52,849 nt of DNA, from positions 1 to 52,849 of the forward strand of contig JAHHHW010000104.1 of the NCBI GenBank assembly GCA_019359115.1, given 5' to 3'. Both the position numbers and the translations under genes were made by a program. Of the stretch, positions 8,938 through 18,450 are shown piece after piece (position 1 is the stretch's first letter; each line of letters opens with the position of its first letter). The notes under the pieces are model-generated. The model had not been told where the DNA came from and ran no database searches. It was given only the letters and a program-made list of their open reading frames with translations. Source of the DNA: Pelatocladus maniniholoensis HA4357-MV3. Lineage in GTDB: Bacteria > Cyanobacteriota > Cyanobacteriia > Cyanobacteriales > Nostocaceae.

Positions 8938-10098
8938 GTGTTAGCAGGGTTTTTAGATGCCATATTTAATGGTATTAGTATCGGTGCTGTATTGTTAATT
9001 GCAGCATTAGGTCTTGCCATTGTATTTGGATTGATGGGTGTCATTAATATGGCACATGGCGAGTTGATGATGTTGGGAGCATACACTACATTTGTGGTGC
9101 AAAATGTTAGTAAGCAACTCGGTGGAATCTGGTTTGAGAGTTATATATTTTTTGCTCTGATTTTTGCTTTTTTACTCACAGCAATTGTGGGATTAGTTTT
9201 AGAAAGAGGTGTGGTGCGTTATCTCTACAAACGTCCTCTAGAAACTCTGTTAGCAACTTGGGGTGTGAGTTTGATTTTGCAGCAGTTTGTTCGTAGTGTA
9301 AATTGGGTTTTGGTAATTGCGATCACTCTGTTTTGTCTATTGTTTTTTGGTGGTTTATGGGTTTTGAATTCTCGCACAAATTTGGGACGGGTTCGTAATT
9401 GGATTGTGACAGTAATCTTATTACTTTCTTTAGGGGTGACAATCGCTGTCAGCAATTTTTTAAGCGCTACTTATAAATTAGCAGTGACTCAACCTTGGTT
9501 TGGCGCTCAAAATGTCGATGTGACTGCACCTAGTTGGTTACGAGGGGGTATGTCTTTGGGTGGTGTGCAATTACCTTTTGCGAGGTTATTTATTATTGCT
9601 TTGACTGTTGTTTGTGTGGTGGGTATTTACCTATTTTTACAACGTTCAAATTGGGGATTAAGAATTCGCGCTGTCACACAAAATCGTAGTATGAGCGCTT
9701 GTTTGGGTATCCCGACACAAAAAGTTGATGCGATGACTTTTGCGCTGGGTTCGGGATTGGCTGGTGTGGCTGGGTGTGCAATTAGTTTACTCGGTTCTGT
9801 GGGGCCAAATACAGGGCAAAATTATATTATCGATACTTTTATGGTTGTGGTTGTTGGTGGTGTAGGCAACTTGATCGGTAGTATTGTGGCAGCATTGGCG
9901 ATTGGAACGGTGAACTTTTTGATTGGTTCTGGAACTCTAGCTTTGTTGTTGACTCCTGTTCAACCTTTAGCAGATTTTTTTACATTTTTTGCGACGACAA
10001 GTATGGCTAGAGTGATGGTGTTTGCGTTGATTATTGCGTTTTTACAGTGGAAACCTGCTGGTATTTTTCCACAGAAGGGACGTACTGTTGATGTTTGA
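8938..10098 (+). CDS. urtB: Urea ABC transporter permease UrtB
   Basis: 386 aa, GTG start at 8938 (the overlapping ATG at 8936 runs at once into a stop) with a weak G-rich TTGGGGGCA ribosome site. Inner-membrane permease of the LivH/UrtB family. It shows many hydrophobic helices and the family hallmarks IVFGLMGVINMAHGELMMLGAY near the N-terminus and VVVVGGVGNLIGSIVAA near the C-terminus. It forms the translocation pore with UrtC. It heads the run urtBCDE; its own promoter is not obvious, and the upstream 70 bp contains no clean GTA-N8-TAC site. A MITE-like element lies just upstream. Confidence 0.95.
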   Translation: MLAGFLDAIFNGISIGAVLLIAALGLAIVFGLMGVINMAHGELMMLGAYTTFVVQNVSKQLGGIWFESYIFFALIFAFLLTAIVGLVLERGVVRYLYKRPLETLLATWGVSLILQQFVRSVNWVLVIAITLFCLLFFGGLWVLNSRTNLGRVRNWIVTVILLLSLGVTIAVSNFLSATYKLAVTQPWFGAQNVDVTAPSWLRGGMSLGGVQLPFARLFIIALTVVCVVGIYLFLQRSNWGLRIRAVTQNRSMSACLGIPTQKVDAMTFALGSGLAGVAGCAISLLGSVGPNTGQNYIIDTFMVVVVGGVGNLIGSIVAALAIGTVNFLIGSGTLALLLTPVQPLADFFTFFATTSMARVMVFALIIAFLQWKPAGIFPQKGRTVDV

Positions 10099-10158
10099 AT
10101 AAGGGAACGGGGATTGGGGAAAGGGGAATAGGAAATGGGGATTGGCGATTAAAAGAAT

Positions 10159-11280
10159 ATGAAAAGAAATAGAAGAAGATTAATTTTATTTGAAGTGGGG
10201 ATGGTGGTGGCGATCGCACTCATCCTGATTTTAATTATGCCTGTTGTTTTGTCTAGCTTTCGGCTGAATTTGCTGGGACGATTTTTATCGCTGGCAATTG
10301 TGGCTTTAGGTATAGATTTAATTTGGGGTTTTACTGGGTTATTGAGTTTGGGACATGGAATTTTCTTTGGTTTGGGTGGATATGCGATCGCTATGTACCT
10401 AAAGCTGCAAGTTCCTCAAGGTGAGTTACCTGAGTTTATGGGACTATATGGAGTGACTGAATTACCTTGGTTTTGGAAACCTTTTTATTCGTTTCCTTTT
10501 GCGGTTGTTGCTGTGGTAGTTATCCCCGCAGTCTTAGCAGGAATATTAGGATATTTGGTATTTCGTAATCGCATCAAGGGAGTATATTTTTCGATTTTGA
10601 CGCAAGCTGCGACAATTGTTTTTTTCAATTTCTTTAATGGTCAACAAAAACTTTTTAATGGTACGAATGGATTAATAGATTTTACAACTTTCTTTGGAGC
10701 AACAGTTAGCGATTCCAAAACGCAGTTTATTTTCTATACTCTCACGGTATTGTTTCTAGTTACTACCTATACTCTTTGTCGCTGGTTAACAAGTGGACGT
10801 TTTGGCAGGTTACTCATAGCAATTCGTGATGATGAAAGTCGGGTGCGTTTTTCGGGTTACAATCCTACAGAATTTAAAGTGTTGGTTTTTGCTGTTTCGG
10901 GAGCAATAGCCGGAATTGCTGGAGCATTTTACACTCTTCAAAGTGGTTCTGTATCACCTAGAGCGATGGATATTGCTTTTTCGATTGAAATGGTAATTTG
11001 GGTTGCGGTGGGTGGACGCGCCACGTTAGTAGGAGCAATTTTAGGTACTTTGCTTGTTAATTATGCTCGTGTTTTCTTGAGCGAACAATATTCCGACAAC
11101 TGGCTATTTTTCCAGGGTGCGCTATTTTTAATAGTTGTTACAGTCCTACCAGATGGCATAGTTGGATGGTTGCGTGATCAAAAAATTTCTTTTTTACAAC
11201 GTCCTTCTGAAATTGCTACTTATCCCAGTTTAGAACAAGACGCCGAAGTGCAGCATGAACGCCAAAATCTTGGAAACTGA
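10159..11280 (+). CDS. urtC: Urea ABC transporter permease UrtC
   Basis: 373 aa, ATG at 10159. Second permease of the urea transporter, LivM family. Hydrophobic throughout, with a basic N-terminus (KRNRRR) and family motifs GLLSLGHGIFFGLGGYA and IAIRDDESRVRFSGYN, the latter being the cytoplasmic loop that docks the ATPases. It lies 60 bp after urtB. The gap contains a G-rich low-complexity stretch (GGGGATTGGGGAAAGGGG) seen in several other spacers of this window. The last 26 nt overlap the start of urtD, which implies translational coupling. Confidence 0.95.
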   Translation: MKRNRRRLILFEVGMVVAIALILILIMPVVLSSFRLNLLGRFLSLAIVALGIDLIWGFTGLLSLGHGIFFGLGGYAIAMYLKLQVPQGELPEFMGLYGVTELPWFWKPFYSFPFAVVAVVVIPAVLAGILGYLVFRNRIKGVYFSILTQAATIVFFNFFNGQQKLFNGTNGLIDFTTFFGATVSDSKTQFIFYTLTVLFLVTTYTLCRWLTSGRFGRLLIAIRDDESRVRFSGYNPTEFKVLVFAVSGAIAGIAGAFYTLQSGSVSPRAMDIAFSIEMVIWVAVGGRATLVGAILGTLLVNYARVFLSEQYSDNWLFFQGALFLIVVTVLPDGIVGWLRDQKISFLQRPSEIATYPSLEQDAEVQHERQNLGN

Positions 11281-12001
11281 AAACCTCACTGTTACTTTTG
11301 ATGGGTTTCAGGCATTAAATCAGTTAAACTTTAGCATGGATGTGGGAGAATTACGAGTAGTAATTGGCCCGAATGGTGCTGGTAAAACAACATTTCTCGA
11401 TGTGATCACAGGTAAAGTCCAACCAACAAAAGGACGAGTTTTATTTAAAGGTAAAAATCTACGTTTTCTTAAAGAACATCAAATTGCACGTTTAGGAATT
11501 GGTCGTAAATTCCAAACTCCTCGAATATATCTCAATTTAACACCTCGTGAAAATCTGGAACTTACTAGTAATCGCAATAAGCATGTATTTTCTACTTTGT
11601 TGGGAAGTCCTAGTAATGCGGAAAAAAATAGTATGAAAGGATTACTAGAAACAATAGGTTTAACAGATAAGGCGGATATCCCAGCAGGTTTACTTTCTCA
11701 CGGCGAAAAACAACGTTTAGAAATTGGGATGCTGGTAGCGCAGTCTCCTGATTTATTACTCGTTGATGAACCTGTGGCTGGGTTAACTGATGAAGAAACT
11801 TATAATGTCGGAGAATTACTTTTGGCGTTAGCACAGAGTCATTCAATTTTGGTGATTGAACATGATATGGAATTTGTACGCCAAATAGCTAGAAAAGTCA
11901 CAGTTCTCCATCAAGGTTCGGTGTTGTGTGAAGGTAATATCGAAGCAGTGCAAAATGATCCTCGCGTGATTGAGGTTTATTTGGGACAACAGCAAGATTG
12001 A
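11255..12001 (+). CDS. urtD: Urea ABC transporter ATP-binding protein UrtD
   Basis: 248 aa, ATG at 11255, overlapping urtC by 26 nt. Cytoplasmic ABC ATPase (LivG type): Walker A GPNGAGKTT (38-46), signature LSHGEKQ (147-153, a variant of LSGGQ found in UrtD proteins) and Walker B LLLVDEP (167-173), with the switch His in VIEHD. It works with UrtE to drive urea import through UrtBC. Confidence 0.95.
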   Translation: MNAKILETENLTVTFDGFQALNQLNFSMDVGELRVVIGPNGAGKTTFLDVITGKVQPTKGRVLFKGKNLRFLKEHQIARLGIGRKFQTPRIYLNLTPRENLELTSNRNKHVFSTLLGSPSNAEKNSMKGLLETIGLTDKADIPAGLLSHGEKQRLEIGMLVAQSPDLLLVDEPVAGLTDEETYNVGELLLALAQSHSILVIEHDMEFVRQIARKVTVLHQGSVLCEGNIEAVQNDPRVIEVYLGQQQD

Positions 12002-12165
12002 TCTTTAAAAGGGAACAGGGAGAATATTTTTGATAGATTCTGTTCATCTTTTACTCTCCCCTGTCGTCGAGTATCAAACACTCATCAGCGAAATACAAAT
12101 ACTTGTTTACAAAAGACGACTCTTAAAGTCCAATGACCAATGACCAATGAACAATAACCAAAATA

Positions 12166-12864
12166 ATGTTGCAAATATCTAATCTTGATGTTTATTACGG
12201 CGAAAGTCACATTCTTCGGAATGTAGATTTGAGTGTTCCAGATGGACAAATGGTTTGTCTCATCGGACGCAATGGTGTGGGGAAGACTACTCTCCTCAAA
12301 ACAATTATGGGGTTACTCAAACCTCGCGGCGGTACAATTACTCTGGCTGAGACTATCATCAATTCCAAATCTCCCGATCAAAGAGCAAAAATGGGAATTG
12401 GTTATGTACCCCAAGGACGCGAAATAATACCACGTTTAACGGTAAAAGAAAATCTTTTATTGGGTTTAGAAGCGAGAAGAAAACCAGCGAAAAATCAAGA
12501 GATTCCAGAAGATATTTTGACACTATTTCCAGTTTTGAAAACTATGCTTGCGCGTATGGGTGGTGATTTAAGTGGTGGACAACAACAACAATTGGCGATC
12601 GCTCGTGCTTTAATGGGACAACCTCAATTACTTTTACTAGATGAACCCACAGAAGGAATTCAACCTTCAATTATTTTAGAAATTGAAGCCGCAGTTCGTC
12701 GCATTGTTGCTACCACTGGTATTTCTGTTTTATTAGTAGAACAACACCTACACTTTGTCCGACAAGCTGATTACTATTACGCTATGCAAAAAGGTGGTAT
12801 TGTCGCTTCTGGTTCTACTCATGAACTTAGTCAGGAAATAATTCAAAGATTTTTAGCTGTCTGA
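12166..12864 (+). CDS. urtE: Urea ABC transporter ATP-binding protein UrtE
   Basis: 232 aa, ATG at 12166. Second ABC ATPase (LivF type): Walker A GRNGVGKTT (34-42), YVPQGREIIPRLTVKENL (80-97), signature LSGGQQQQ (135-142), Walker B LLLLDEP (155-161) and a switch His in VEQH. It is separated from urtD by 164 bp containing a few CCAATGA heptamers, so it may have partial independent expression. Its 3' end overlaps the convergent AI-2E-family gene by 22 bp. Confidence 0.95.
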   Translation: MLQISNLDVYYGESHILRNVDLSVPDGQMVCLIGRNGVGKTTLLKTIMGLLKPRGGTITLAETIINSKSPDQRAKMGIGYVPQGREIIPRLTVKENLLLGLEARRKPAKNQEIPEDILTLFPVLKTMLARMGGDLSGGQQQQLAIARALMGQPQLLLLDEPTEGIQPSIILEIEAAVRRIVATTGISVLLVEQHLHFVRQADYYYAMQKGGIVASGSTHELSQEIIQRFLAV

Positions 12865-13937
12865 ATTTGGGAAGTGTATTTAATATCCTCGTCAGTTGCG
12901 GGACTGAATTTTCCCTCACGCCAATTATCACCAACACTTTTGATAAAACTTCCTAAAGGAATCGCAACTAAAAGTCCTAGTAGTCCTCCTAATTTTGCTC
13001 CTATTAATAAAGAGATTACTACCCAAACTGGATTTAAACCAGTTAAATTACTCAGAATGCGAGGAGCAACAAAATTGTAGTTAAATTGGTCAATTGCTAC
13101 TGCTACACTTAAAGCTTCTACTCCTAACCAAAAATTACTTAATGCTACTAAAGAACTTACTATAGTAATACCTACTCCTGTACCAAAAGGAAACAAAGCA
13201 AAAAACCCAATTACTAATCCAAAAAGTAAGCTCAAAGGAACTCGTAACGCCAAAAAAGCTAGGGTAATTCCTGATGCTAAGATAGTCGCTAATGTTATTT
13301 GTCCAATAAAATAATTTTGAAAGTCTTCTCGTAATGACTGACGCACTTGTAAGCCAATATGAGATGGAAACCACAAAAATATCCCATCCCAAAGACGTTC
13401 TCCATTTAAGACTAGATAGAAAGTCAATACTACTGTTAATAAAACATTAACTAAGCTACCAATAGTATCTAAAGCAAAGCTCAATATCCTACCCGTAAAA
13501 TTTTGAATTTGGTTGGAGATTCTATCGAGAAGTTGGGGGATTAATCCACTTAAATGAAAAGGTAACTGTTCTGTTGTTGCCCAATTTTGCAAAGCTTGTA
13601 GTTGTTGTCTTCCAGAATCTATCCATGTGGGCAAAATATTAGCTAATTCGTTGAGTTGTTGGATAATGAGCGGTACTAAAGTAATACCTAAACCTACTAA
13701 TATGAGTATAGCTAAAAGAAGTACCCCAGATATGGCAAAATTACGTTGCACGCCTCTTCCTTGCACAAATCGAATCGGATAATCCAGAATAAAAGCTAAT
13801 AAAATAGCCGCAATAACAATGCTTACTAAAGGTTGAAAATAATTAATTACCTGAAGCAATACCCAACCATTTAAGATGAGCAAAGGAAATGCTAAAGCGA
13901 AAGTTAACCATCTGGGTAGCTGATTTACAGATTGCAT
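12843..13937 (-). CDS. AI-2E family transporter (PerM/YhhT-like permease)
   Basis: About 364 aa from the ATG at 13937; a GTG three codons upstream (13946) is an alternative start. Integral membrane protein with about eight hydrophobic segments and the family pattern: two N-terminal helices (YFQPLVSIVIAAILLAFIL), a long soluble loop (residues ~110-150, QQLNELANILPTWIDSGRQQ) and a C-terminal run of helices including LFGLVIGFFALFPFGTGVG. Members of this superfamily export small molecules or act in Na+/H+ exchange; the substrate here cannot be told. Convergent with urtE, overlapping by 22 bp. Confidence 0.88.
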   Translation of the reverse strand: MQSVNQLPRWLTFALAFPLLILNGWVLLQVINYFQPLVSIVIAAILLAFILDYPIRFVQGRGVQRNFAISGVLLLAILILVGLGITLVPLIIQQLNELANILPTWIDSGRQQLQALQNWATTEQLPFHLSGLIPQLLDRISNQIQNFTGRILSFALDTIGSLVNVLLTVVLTFYLVLNGERLWDGIFLWFPSHIGLQVRQSLREDFQNYFIGQITLATILASGITLAFLALRVPLSLLFGLVIGFFALFPFGTGVGITIVSSLVALSNFWLGVEALSVAVAIDQFNYNFVAPRILSNLTGLNPVWVVISLLIGAKLGGLLGLLVAIPLGSFIKSVGDNWREGKFSPATDEDIKYTSQIQTAKNL

Positions 13938-13952
13938 ATTAACCACTAACCA

Positions 13953-14390
13953 CTAACCATTCTTATGTCTCATAAAATCTAACAAAATTCGCTGATGCAC
14001 TGGCCCAAGAGGCCGAATTTCCCCTGCGATTTTGGAATAACATTGTCCTTGGTCAATGTCTTCTAGTGTTACTAAACCCATATCCCAACCTTCGTTAAGA
14101 ACAAGTTGGTTTAATTCCACCAACAACGGTGCTTGAAAGACGTGACGCACCACAGAATCATCAGCATAGCAGCCAAATTCAGACACTATTGGTGGTAGAT
14201 TATAGCCAATTTCCTCTAAAACTTCTCGCTTGACAGCTATATCTGGCGTTTCTCCAGACTCAATGTGTCCACCAAATAGTCCCCAGTAACCAGGGTAGAG
14301 AATATTGGGGATGTTATCGCGCAGTTGCATCAGAAATTTGTCTTCTTGGTAGAGAATAGCGATCGCTACATGCACTAGTTGCTTACTCAT
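13953..14390 (-). CDS. NUDIX hydrolase
   Basis: 145 aa from the ATG at 14390 (MSKQLVHVAIAIL); the frame is open further upstream but that extension is low quality. A complete Nudix box GHIESGE-x7-REVLEEIG is present at about residues 42-65, with the metal-binding REVLEE. The enzyme would hydrolyse a nucleoside diphosphate linked to another moiety; the substrate is not predictable. LRDNIPNILYPGYWGLFGG before the box resembles the small Nudix proteins of cyanobacteria. It lies 15 bp upstream of the AI-2E gene on the same strand, so the two may be co-transcribed. Confidence 0.9.
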   Translation of the reverse strand: MSKQLVHVAIAILYQEDKFLMQLRDNIPNILYPGYWGLFGGHIESGETPDIAVKREVLEEIGYNLPPIVSEFGCYADDSVVRHVFQAPLLVELNQLVLNEGWDMGLVTLEDIDQGQCYSKIAGEIRPLGPVHQRILLDFMRHKNG

Positions 14391-14425
14391 AAATTTTTGA
14401 TGAGGACAGTGTGACGTTATTATTA

Positions 14426-14842
14426 TTACTTCTCTTCGATATACACTTCCCCATATTCTTTGCCTGCAATCGGAATACTGCGGTAGCGAATTTGACCTTT
14501 GATTACTACTTGATCTCCGACTTGCACATTTGTTTGATTGGTAATAGCCCAAATTTTACCAGTCTCGTCCTTTACCAGATAGGCTTGTTTTTTTAACAGG
14601 GGAGCAATTTTTTCAACCTTGCCTTGGATGTATACTGTTGTATTACTATCTGGTTGCGATCGCAGTTCTCGAATCGGAGTCACATTTGCACCAATTGCAT
14701 TGATACCAGAAAAACTGAAATTACTACAACTTATTAATCCTGCCACGAGAAAGTAAGTCAATCCCAAATGGAAAACTGTGAAAGGAAGGTAAAATTTTGG
14801 TGCCTGTAGCATAAAAGATACCCTGGGAGAGAATTTTGGCAT
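14426..14842 (-). CDS. Putative lipoprotein with an OB-fold domain
   Basis: About 138 aa from the ATG at 14842; another ATG follows 10 codons later. An N-terminal hydrophobic stretch ends in a lipobox-like LISC (about residue 40). The remainder (TTVYIQGKVEKIAPLL..AYLVKDETGKIWAIT..VQVGDQVVIKGQIRYR) has the five-strand look of a nucleic-acid-binding or NirD/YgiW-type OB fold. A periplasmic or membrane-anchored location is inferred. Exact function unknown. It is followed on the same strand by the Nudix gene 35 bp away. Confidence 0.72.
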   Translation of the reverse strand: MPKFSPRVSFMLQAPKFYLPFTVFHLGLTYFLVAGLISCSNFSFSGINAIGANVTPIRELRSQPDSNTTVYIQGKVEKIAPLLKKQAYLVKDETGKIWAITNQTNVQVGDQVVIKGQIRYRSIPIAGKEYGEVYIEEK

Positions 14843-14932
14843 CAATGGTTGGTTTGTCGCTATTTACAATAAATCAGTTCCGTTACATATCTGAGAAAAT
14901 AGGTAATGGGTAATTGGTAATTGGTAATAGTG

Positions 14933-15817
14933 ATGGAAACAAACACTGCAAAACTGCTTGATGGTAAAGCCCTAGCAACAAAAATTCAGCAAGAATTATT
15001 TGCTACTATTACCAGATTACAACCCCAAATGGGACGACCGCCTGGTTTAGCAGTGCTAATGGTAGGCGATAACCCAGCTTCAGCTGCTTATGTGCGTGGT
15101 AAAGAAAAAGCCTGTGCGAAAATTGGTATGTCCTCTTTTGGTAAGCATTTTCCTACACAAACCACTCAAGCTGAACTTGAAGAAGTCATTGACAATCTCA
15201 ATCAAGATGAACGAGTCGATGGTATTCTCGTACAGTTGCCCCTACCCCCTCATCTAGATGCGATTTCTTTATTACACCAAATAGATCCCAACAAAGATGC
15301 TGATGGATTGCACCCAGTAAATATGGGAAAACTAGTGCGGGGTGAACCAGGTTTACGCAGTTGTACGCCAGCTGGAGTAATGCGCCTGTTGCAGGAATAT
15401 GAAATTTCCTTGCGCTCTCAACAAGCGGTGGTGGTAGGGCGTAGTATCTTGGTGGGTAAACCATTGGCATTGATGCTTTTAGAAGCTGATGCAACGGTGA
15501 CAATTGCCCATTCGCGATCGCAAGATCTCGCAGCCATAACTAAAAACGCTGATATTTTAATTGCAGCTGTTGGCCGTCCAGAACTAATTACGGCTCAGAT
15601 GATAAAACCAGGCGCGGTTGTGGTAGATGTGGGGATAAATCGTGTCACTGATCCCAGTGGTAATAGTCGCCTAGTCGGCGATGTCCACTTTGAATCAGTT
15701 GCAAATGTGGTAGAGTTCCTCACCCCAGTTCCTGGCGGTGTTGGCCCTATGACTGTCGCCATGTTATTGCAAAATACGGTGGATAGCTATAGCCAACGCT
15801 TAAAGAGTAAAGAGTGA
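14933..15817 (+). CDS. folD: Bifunctional methylenetetrahydrofolate dehydrogenase / cyclohydrolase FolD
   Basis: 294 aa from the ATG at 14933; a TTG at 14921 is in frame but falls in a TAATTGG tandem repeat and is unlikely. FolD interconverts 5,10-methylene-THF and 10-formyl-THF using NADP. Recognisable motifs: the catalytic region [15 protein letters not shown] (Tyr/Lys), [38 protein letters not shown], the Rossmann segment [17 protein letters not shown], and the C-terminal [19 protein letters not shown]. Full family length. The folD-crtE-DUF212 order is common in cyanobacteria. Confidence 0.96.
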   Translation: METNTAKLLDGKALATKIQQELFATITRLQPQMGRPPGLAVLMVGDNPASAAYVRGKEKACAKIGMSSFGKHFPTQTTQAELEEVIDNLNQDERVDGILVQLPLPPHLDAISLLHQIDPNKDADGLHPVNMGKLVRGEPGLRSCTPAGVMRLLQEYEISLRSQQAVVVGRSILVGKPLALMLLEADATVTIAHSRSQDLAAITKNADILIAAVGRPELITAQMIKPGAVVVDVGINRVTDPSGNSRLVGDVHFESVANVVEFLTPVPGGVGPMTVAMLLQNTVDSYSQRLKSKE

Positions 15818-15841
15818 TTATTGCTCATTGTCATTTGTCCT

Positions 15842-15921
15842 ACCCTGCGGGTAGACACGGAGTGGCTACTTACCAGAAGTCGCTACGCGCCTACCGTAGA
15901 TAGCCGCTTGCGCGTCTATGT
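15842..15921. repeat. Dispersed palindromic repeat
   Basis: GC-richer block containing CTGCGGGTAGACACG, CGCTACGCGCCTACCGTAG and GCTTGCGCGTCTATG, related to the blocks near 8680 and 16980. It sits between folD and crtE. No coding capacity seen. Confidence 0.45.
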
Positions 15922-16021
15922 CATTTGTGAAAAACTATTGACCATCGACTATTGACGATTGACCGATGACTCTTTCCCTTAAAATTGTTACTTAAATAAC
16001 AGAAATTTAAGGAAATTAAGA

Positions 16022-16948
16022 ATGGTAACAACGGATAACCTGAAACTAACTCCAGAAAAAGCCCATTTCGACCTCATTACCTATGTAAAAGAAAGGCAAA
16101 AGCTATGTGAAGTAGCTTTGGAACAGGCTATTACCGTGAGTTATCCTGAAAAAATTTATGAAGCAATGCGCTACTCTCTTTTAGCTGGAGGTAAGCGCCT
16201 GCGTCCGATTATTTGCCTTGCTACCTGTGAAATGACTGGTGGAAACATCGCCATGGCTATGCCAACTGCGTGTGCGCTAGAGATGATTCATACCATGTCT
16301 TTGATTCACGATGATTTGCCAGCCATGGATAACGATGATTATCGTCGCGGTAAACCTACCAATCACAAGGTATACGGCGAAGATATCGCAGTTTTGGCTG
16401 GAGACGGCTTGTTAGCTTATTCTTTTGAACATGTAGTAATAAACACCAAAGATGTGCCAGCAGAGCGAGTATTACGAGTAATTGCTATTCTGGGGCGTGC
16501 AGTCGGATCTGCTGGTTTGGTGGGTGGTCAGGTACTTGATCTCGAATCAGAAGGAAAATCAGATATTTCTTCCGAAACACTCAATTTTATTCATAACCAC
16601 AAAACAGGAGCGCTTTTAGAAGCAAGTGTAGTTTGTGGTGGTATTTTGGCAGGGACATCGGAAGACAATATACAAAGGCTCTCTCGATATGCCAAGAATA
16701 TTGGACTAGCTTTTCAAATTATTGATGACATCTTAGATATCACCTCTACACAAGAACAGCTAGGAAAAAGTGTGGGTAAAGATCAAAAAGCCAAGAAAGT
16801 AACTTATCCAAGCCTCTGGGGAATTGAAAAATCTCAAAAACAAGCCCAACAGCTTATTGATTCTGCTTGCACAGAATTAGAACCTTTTGGGAAAGCGGCA
16901 GAACCATTAGTGGCACTAGCTCACTTTATCACCAGTCGCAGTCACTAG
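16022..16948 (+). CDS. crtE: Geranylgeranyl diphosphate synthase (polyprenyl synthetase) CrtE
   Basis: 308 aa, ATG at 16022 with AAGGA about 10 nt upstream. Chain-elongating prenyltransferase giving the C20 precursor for carotenoids, phytol and quinone tails. Visible: GGKRLRP (56-62), the first Asp-rich motif DDLPAMDND (97-105), the GQ pair in [20 protein letters not shown] and the second motif IIDDILDIT (about residue 238). The bulky residue before the first Asp motif region ([11 protein letters not shown]) fits a short-chain GGPP-type synthase. It is followed by a DUF212 gene 168 bp away. Confidence 0.93.
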   Translation: MVTTDNLKLTPEKAHFDLITYVKERQKLCEVALEQAITVSYPEKIYEAMRYSLLAGGKRLRPIICLATCEMTGGNIAMAMPTACALEMIHTMSLIHDDLPAMDNDDYRRGKPTNHKVYGEDIAVLAGDGLLAYSFEHVVINTKDVPAERVLRVIAILGRAVGSAGLVGGQVLDLESEGKSDISSETLNFIHNHKTGALLEASVVCGGILAGTSEDNIQRLSRYAKNIGLAFQIIDDILDITSTQEQLGKSVGKDQKAKKVTYPSLWGIEKSQKQAQQLIDSACTELEPFGKAAEPLVALAHFITSRSH

Positions 16949-16979
16949 ACAGTTATCAGTTACTGGTTATTGGTTGACT

Positions 16980-17009
16980 GTAGCCTGCGGCAAACCGCTA
17001 CGCGTCTAC
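16980..17009. repeat. Short dispersed GCGTCTAC repeat
   Basis: GTAGCCTGCGGCAAACCGC followed by TACGCGTCTAC between crtE and the DUF212 gene, related to the elements near 8680 and 15842. Confidence 0.4.
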
Positions 17010-17116
17010 ACTGAGTTTCTGCTGCACAGCACTGGGTTAATTGGAGATTTTTGGTTGCATCTATTACTAGCTCACACACAACTGCTGCTCATTGTTATTA
17101 ACCTGACCAAAATACC

Positions 17117-17575
17117 ATGCAGGATATAGGCAATATTTTAGACAACCGGGTGCTGGTGGTTGCTCTATTCTCTTGTTTGATGGCTCAAGCTTTGAAGCTC
17201 ATCATTGAAATAATCAAAAATCGGAAATTGAATGTGAGTGTTTTAGTCACAACCGGAGGTATGCCCAGCGCCCATTCAGCTTTAGTTACGGCTTTAGCGG
17301 TTGGTGTGGGGCAAACTCATGGCTGGGCATCTGCTGAATTTGCCCTAGCCACAGTTTTTGCGATTATTGTCATGTACGATGCAGCTGGAGTCCGTCAAGC
17401 TGCTGGCAAACAAGCCCGCATCCTCAATCAAATGATTGATGAATTGTTTCACGAACACCCAGAATTTACAGGCGATCGCCTCAAGGAATTGCTAGGACAC
17501 ACGCCATTTCAGGTGATAGCTGGCTCGGCATTAGGTATCACCATCTCTTGTTTAGCTAGTTATGCCTATAATTGA
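17117..17575 (+). CDS. DUF212 / divergent PAP2 family membrane protein
   Basis: 152 aa, ATG at 17117. Family hallmarks: N-terminal helix with AQALKLIIEI, then TTGGMPSAHSALVTALA, VIMYDAAGVRQAAGKQARILNQ and LKELLGHTPFQVIAGSALGI. These are the core of the acid phosphatase/vanadium-haloperoxidase-related DUF212 family, with the SAHS pattern replacing the classic phosphatase signature. Four or so membrane helices. Catalytic activity is not established for the family. Position directly after crtE suggests, but does not prove, a link with isoprenoid diphosphates. Confidence 0.88.
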   Translation: MQDIGNILDNRVLVVALFSCLMAQALKLIIEIIKNRKLNVSVLVTTGGMPSAHSALVTALAVGVGQTHGWASAEFALATVFAIIVMYDAAGVRQAAGKQARILNQMIDELFHEHPEFTGDRLKELLGHTPFQVIAGSALGITISCLASYAYN

Positions 17576-17617
17576 AAACTTGTTATTGGTTAATGGTTAC
17601 TAGTTAGTGGTTATTGA

Positions 17618-17670
17618 CCAATGACCAATGACCAATGACCAATGACCAATGACCAATGACCAATGACCAA
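17618..17670. repeat. Heptanucleotide tandem repeat CCAATGA x7
   Basis: Seven perfect copies of CCAATGA from 17618, then a partial copy. This matches the short tandemly repeated repetitive (STRR) sequences known from heterocystous cyanobacteria. It lies between two convergent genes. Confidence 0.95.
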
Positions 17671-17671
17671 T

Positions 17672-18343
17672 TTAATTTGGTGGTATGGTTACTGCCGATC
17701 GCAACAGCGTTACCTTACTACTATCAACAATCACTGCAAAAAAACCTCGTTCTGAAAGCTTCTTTAATGTACTGTATGCGTCTTTTTGATTAGTTGTATA
17801 AGTCGCTAGCAAGTAATGGCGTTGCCCATAAGCTGCAAAACCCACATCACCCCCCACTGCTTGCTTAACTTGATTTGCCAGTTCTGGACGGTTGAAATAA
17901 TCTACTAAGACAGCAAAACCACTTCCCAAACGTTGAGGTTGAAAGCTTGGTGTTTGAGTCGGTGCTACTGCTACCTGTGCTGGTCGAGTAGTAATAATAG
18001 CCGACAAACCCGCAATGCTATTGACATACCTAGCCCAACGGTTCGCATCATCAATTCTATTAAATCCACCGATCCTAGTCACTGTATCGTTAAGATATCT
18101 ACAGGTTGTACTCTTAAGCTCAGGCGGTAAGGCGCGACGTAATTGATTTCTACTATCTGTAGTTGGACTGATCACCAATAACACATATTCGCCCGGTTTG
18201 GGAGATTGACAAACAGGAATTTTTTGTTCTTGGGCAAAAGCAGTATTCATCACAGCGATCAAGGAGATGAAAGAAGTAACAGAGGCGATCGCTAGAGTCA
18301 AACTAATTACTAAAATATTTGGTAAATTATGAAATTTATACAT
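17672..18343 (-). CDS. Exported SPOR-like conserved cyanobacterial protein
   Basis: 223 aa, ATG at 18343. A signal peptide is clear: a hydrophobic run after MYKFHNLPN and a likely cleavage at AFA-QEQ around residue 36-38. The mature part has two similar halves (YVLLVISPTTDSRNQLRRALP..RIGGFNRIDDANRWARYVNS and FAVLVDYFNRPELANQVKQAVGG..YLLATYTTNQKDAYSTLKKLSERGFFAVIVDSS), each like a SPOR-type alpha/beta module. A periplasmic role, possibly peptidoglycan-related, is inference only. Confidence 0.75.
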   Translation of the reverse strand: MYKFHNLPNILVISLTLAIASVTSFISLIAVMNTAFAQEQKIPVCQSPKPGEYVLLVISPTTDSRNQLRRALPPELKSTTCRYLNDTVTRIGGFNRIDDANRWARYVNSIAGLSAIITTRPAQVAVAPTQTPSFQPQRLGSGFAVLVDYFNRPELANQVKQAVGGDVGFAAYGQRHYLLATYTTNQKDAYSTLKKLSERGFFAVIVDSSKVTLLRSAVTIPPN

Positions 18344-18349
18344 GAATAT

Positions 18350-18450
18350 AGGGGATCAGGGGTCGGGGATCGGGAATAGGGAATAAGGAATAGGGGAATG
18401 GCTGGTTTTTGGCTATTTCCAATCCCCAATCCCCTTTCCCCAATCCCCGA
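18350..18450. repeat. G-rich / C-rich low-complexity spacer with imperfect inverted halves
   Basis: GGGGATCAGGGGTCGGGGAT and further GGGAATAGG units are followed 40 bp later by CCCCAATCCCCTTTCCCC, so the spacer can fold on itself. Similar GGGGATTGGGG material occurs at 10099-10140, 28381-28420 and 28590-28633. Confidence 0.5.

Noticed and set aside
13953-14552. Long N-terminal extension of the Nudix protein
   Set aside because: The extra part is low-quality Ser/Arg-rich translation and overlaps the end of the upstream OB-fold gene; the ATG at 14390 gives a normal Nudix length.
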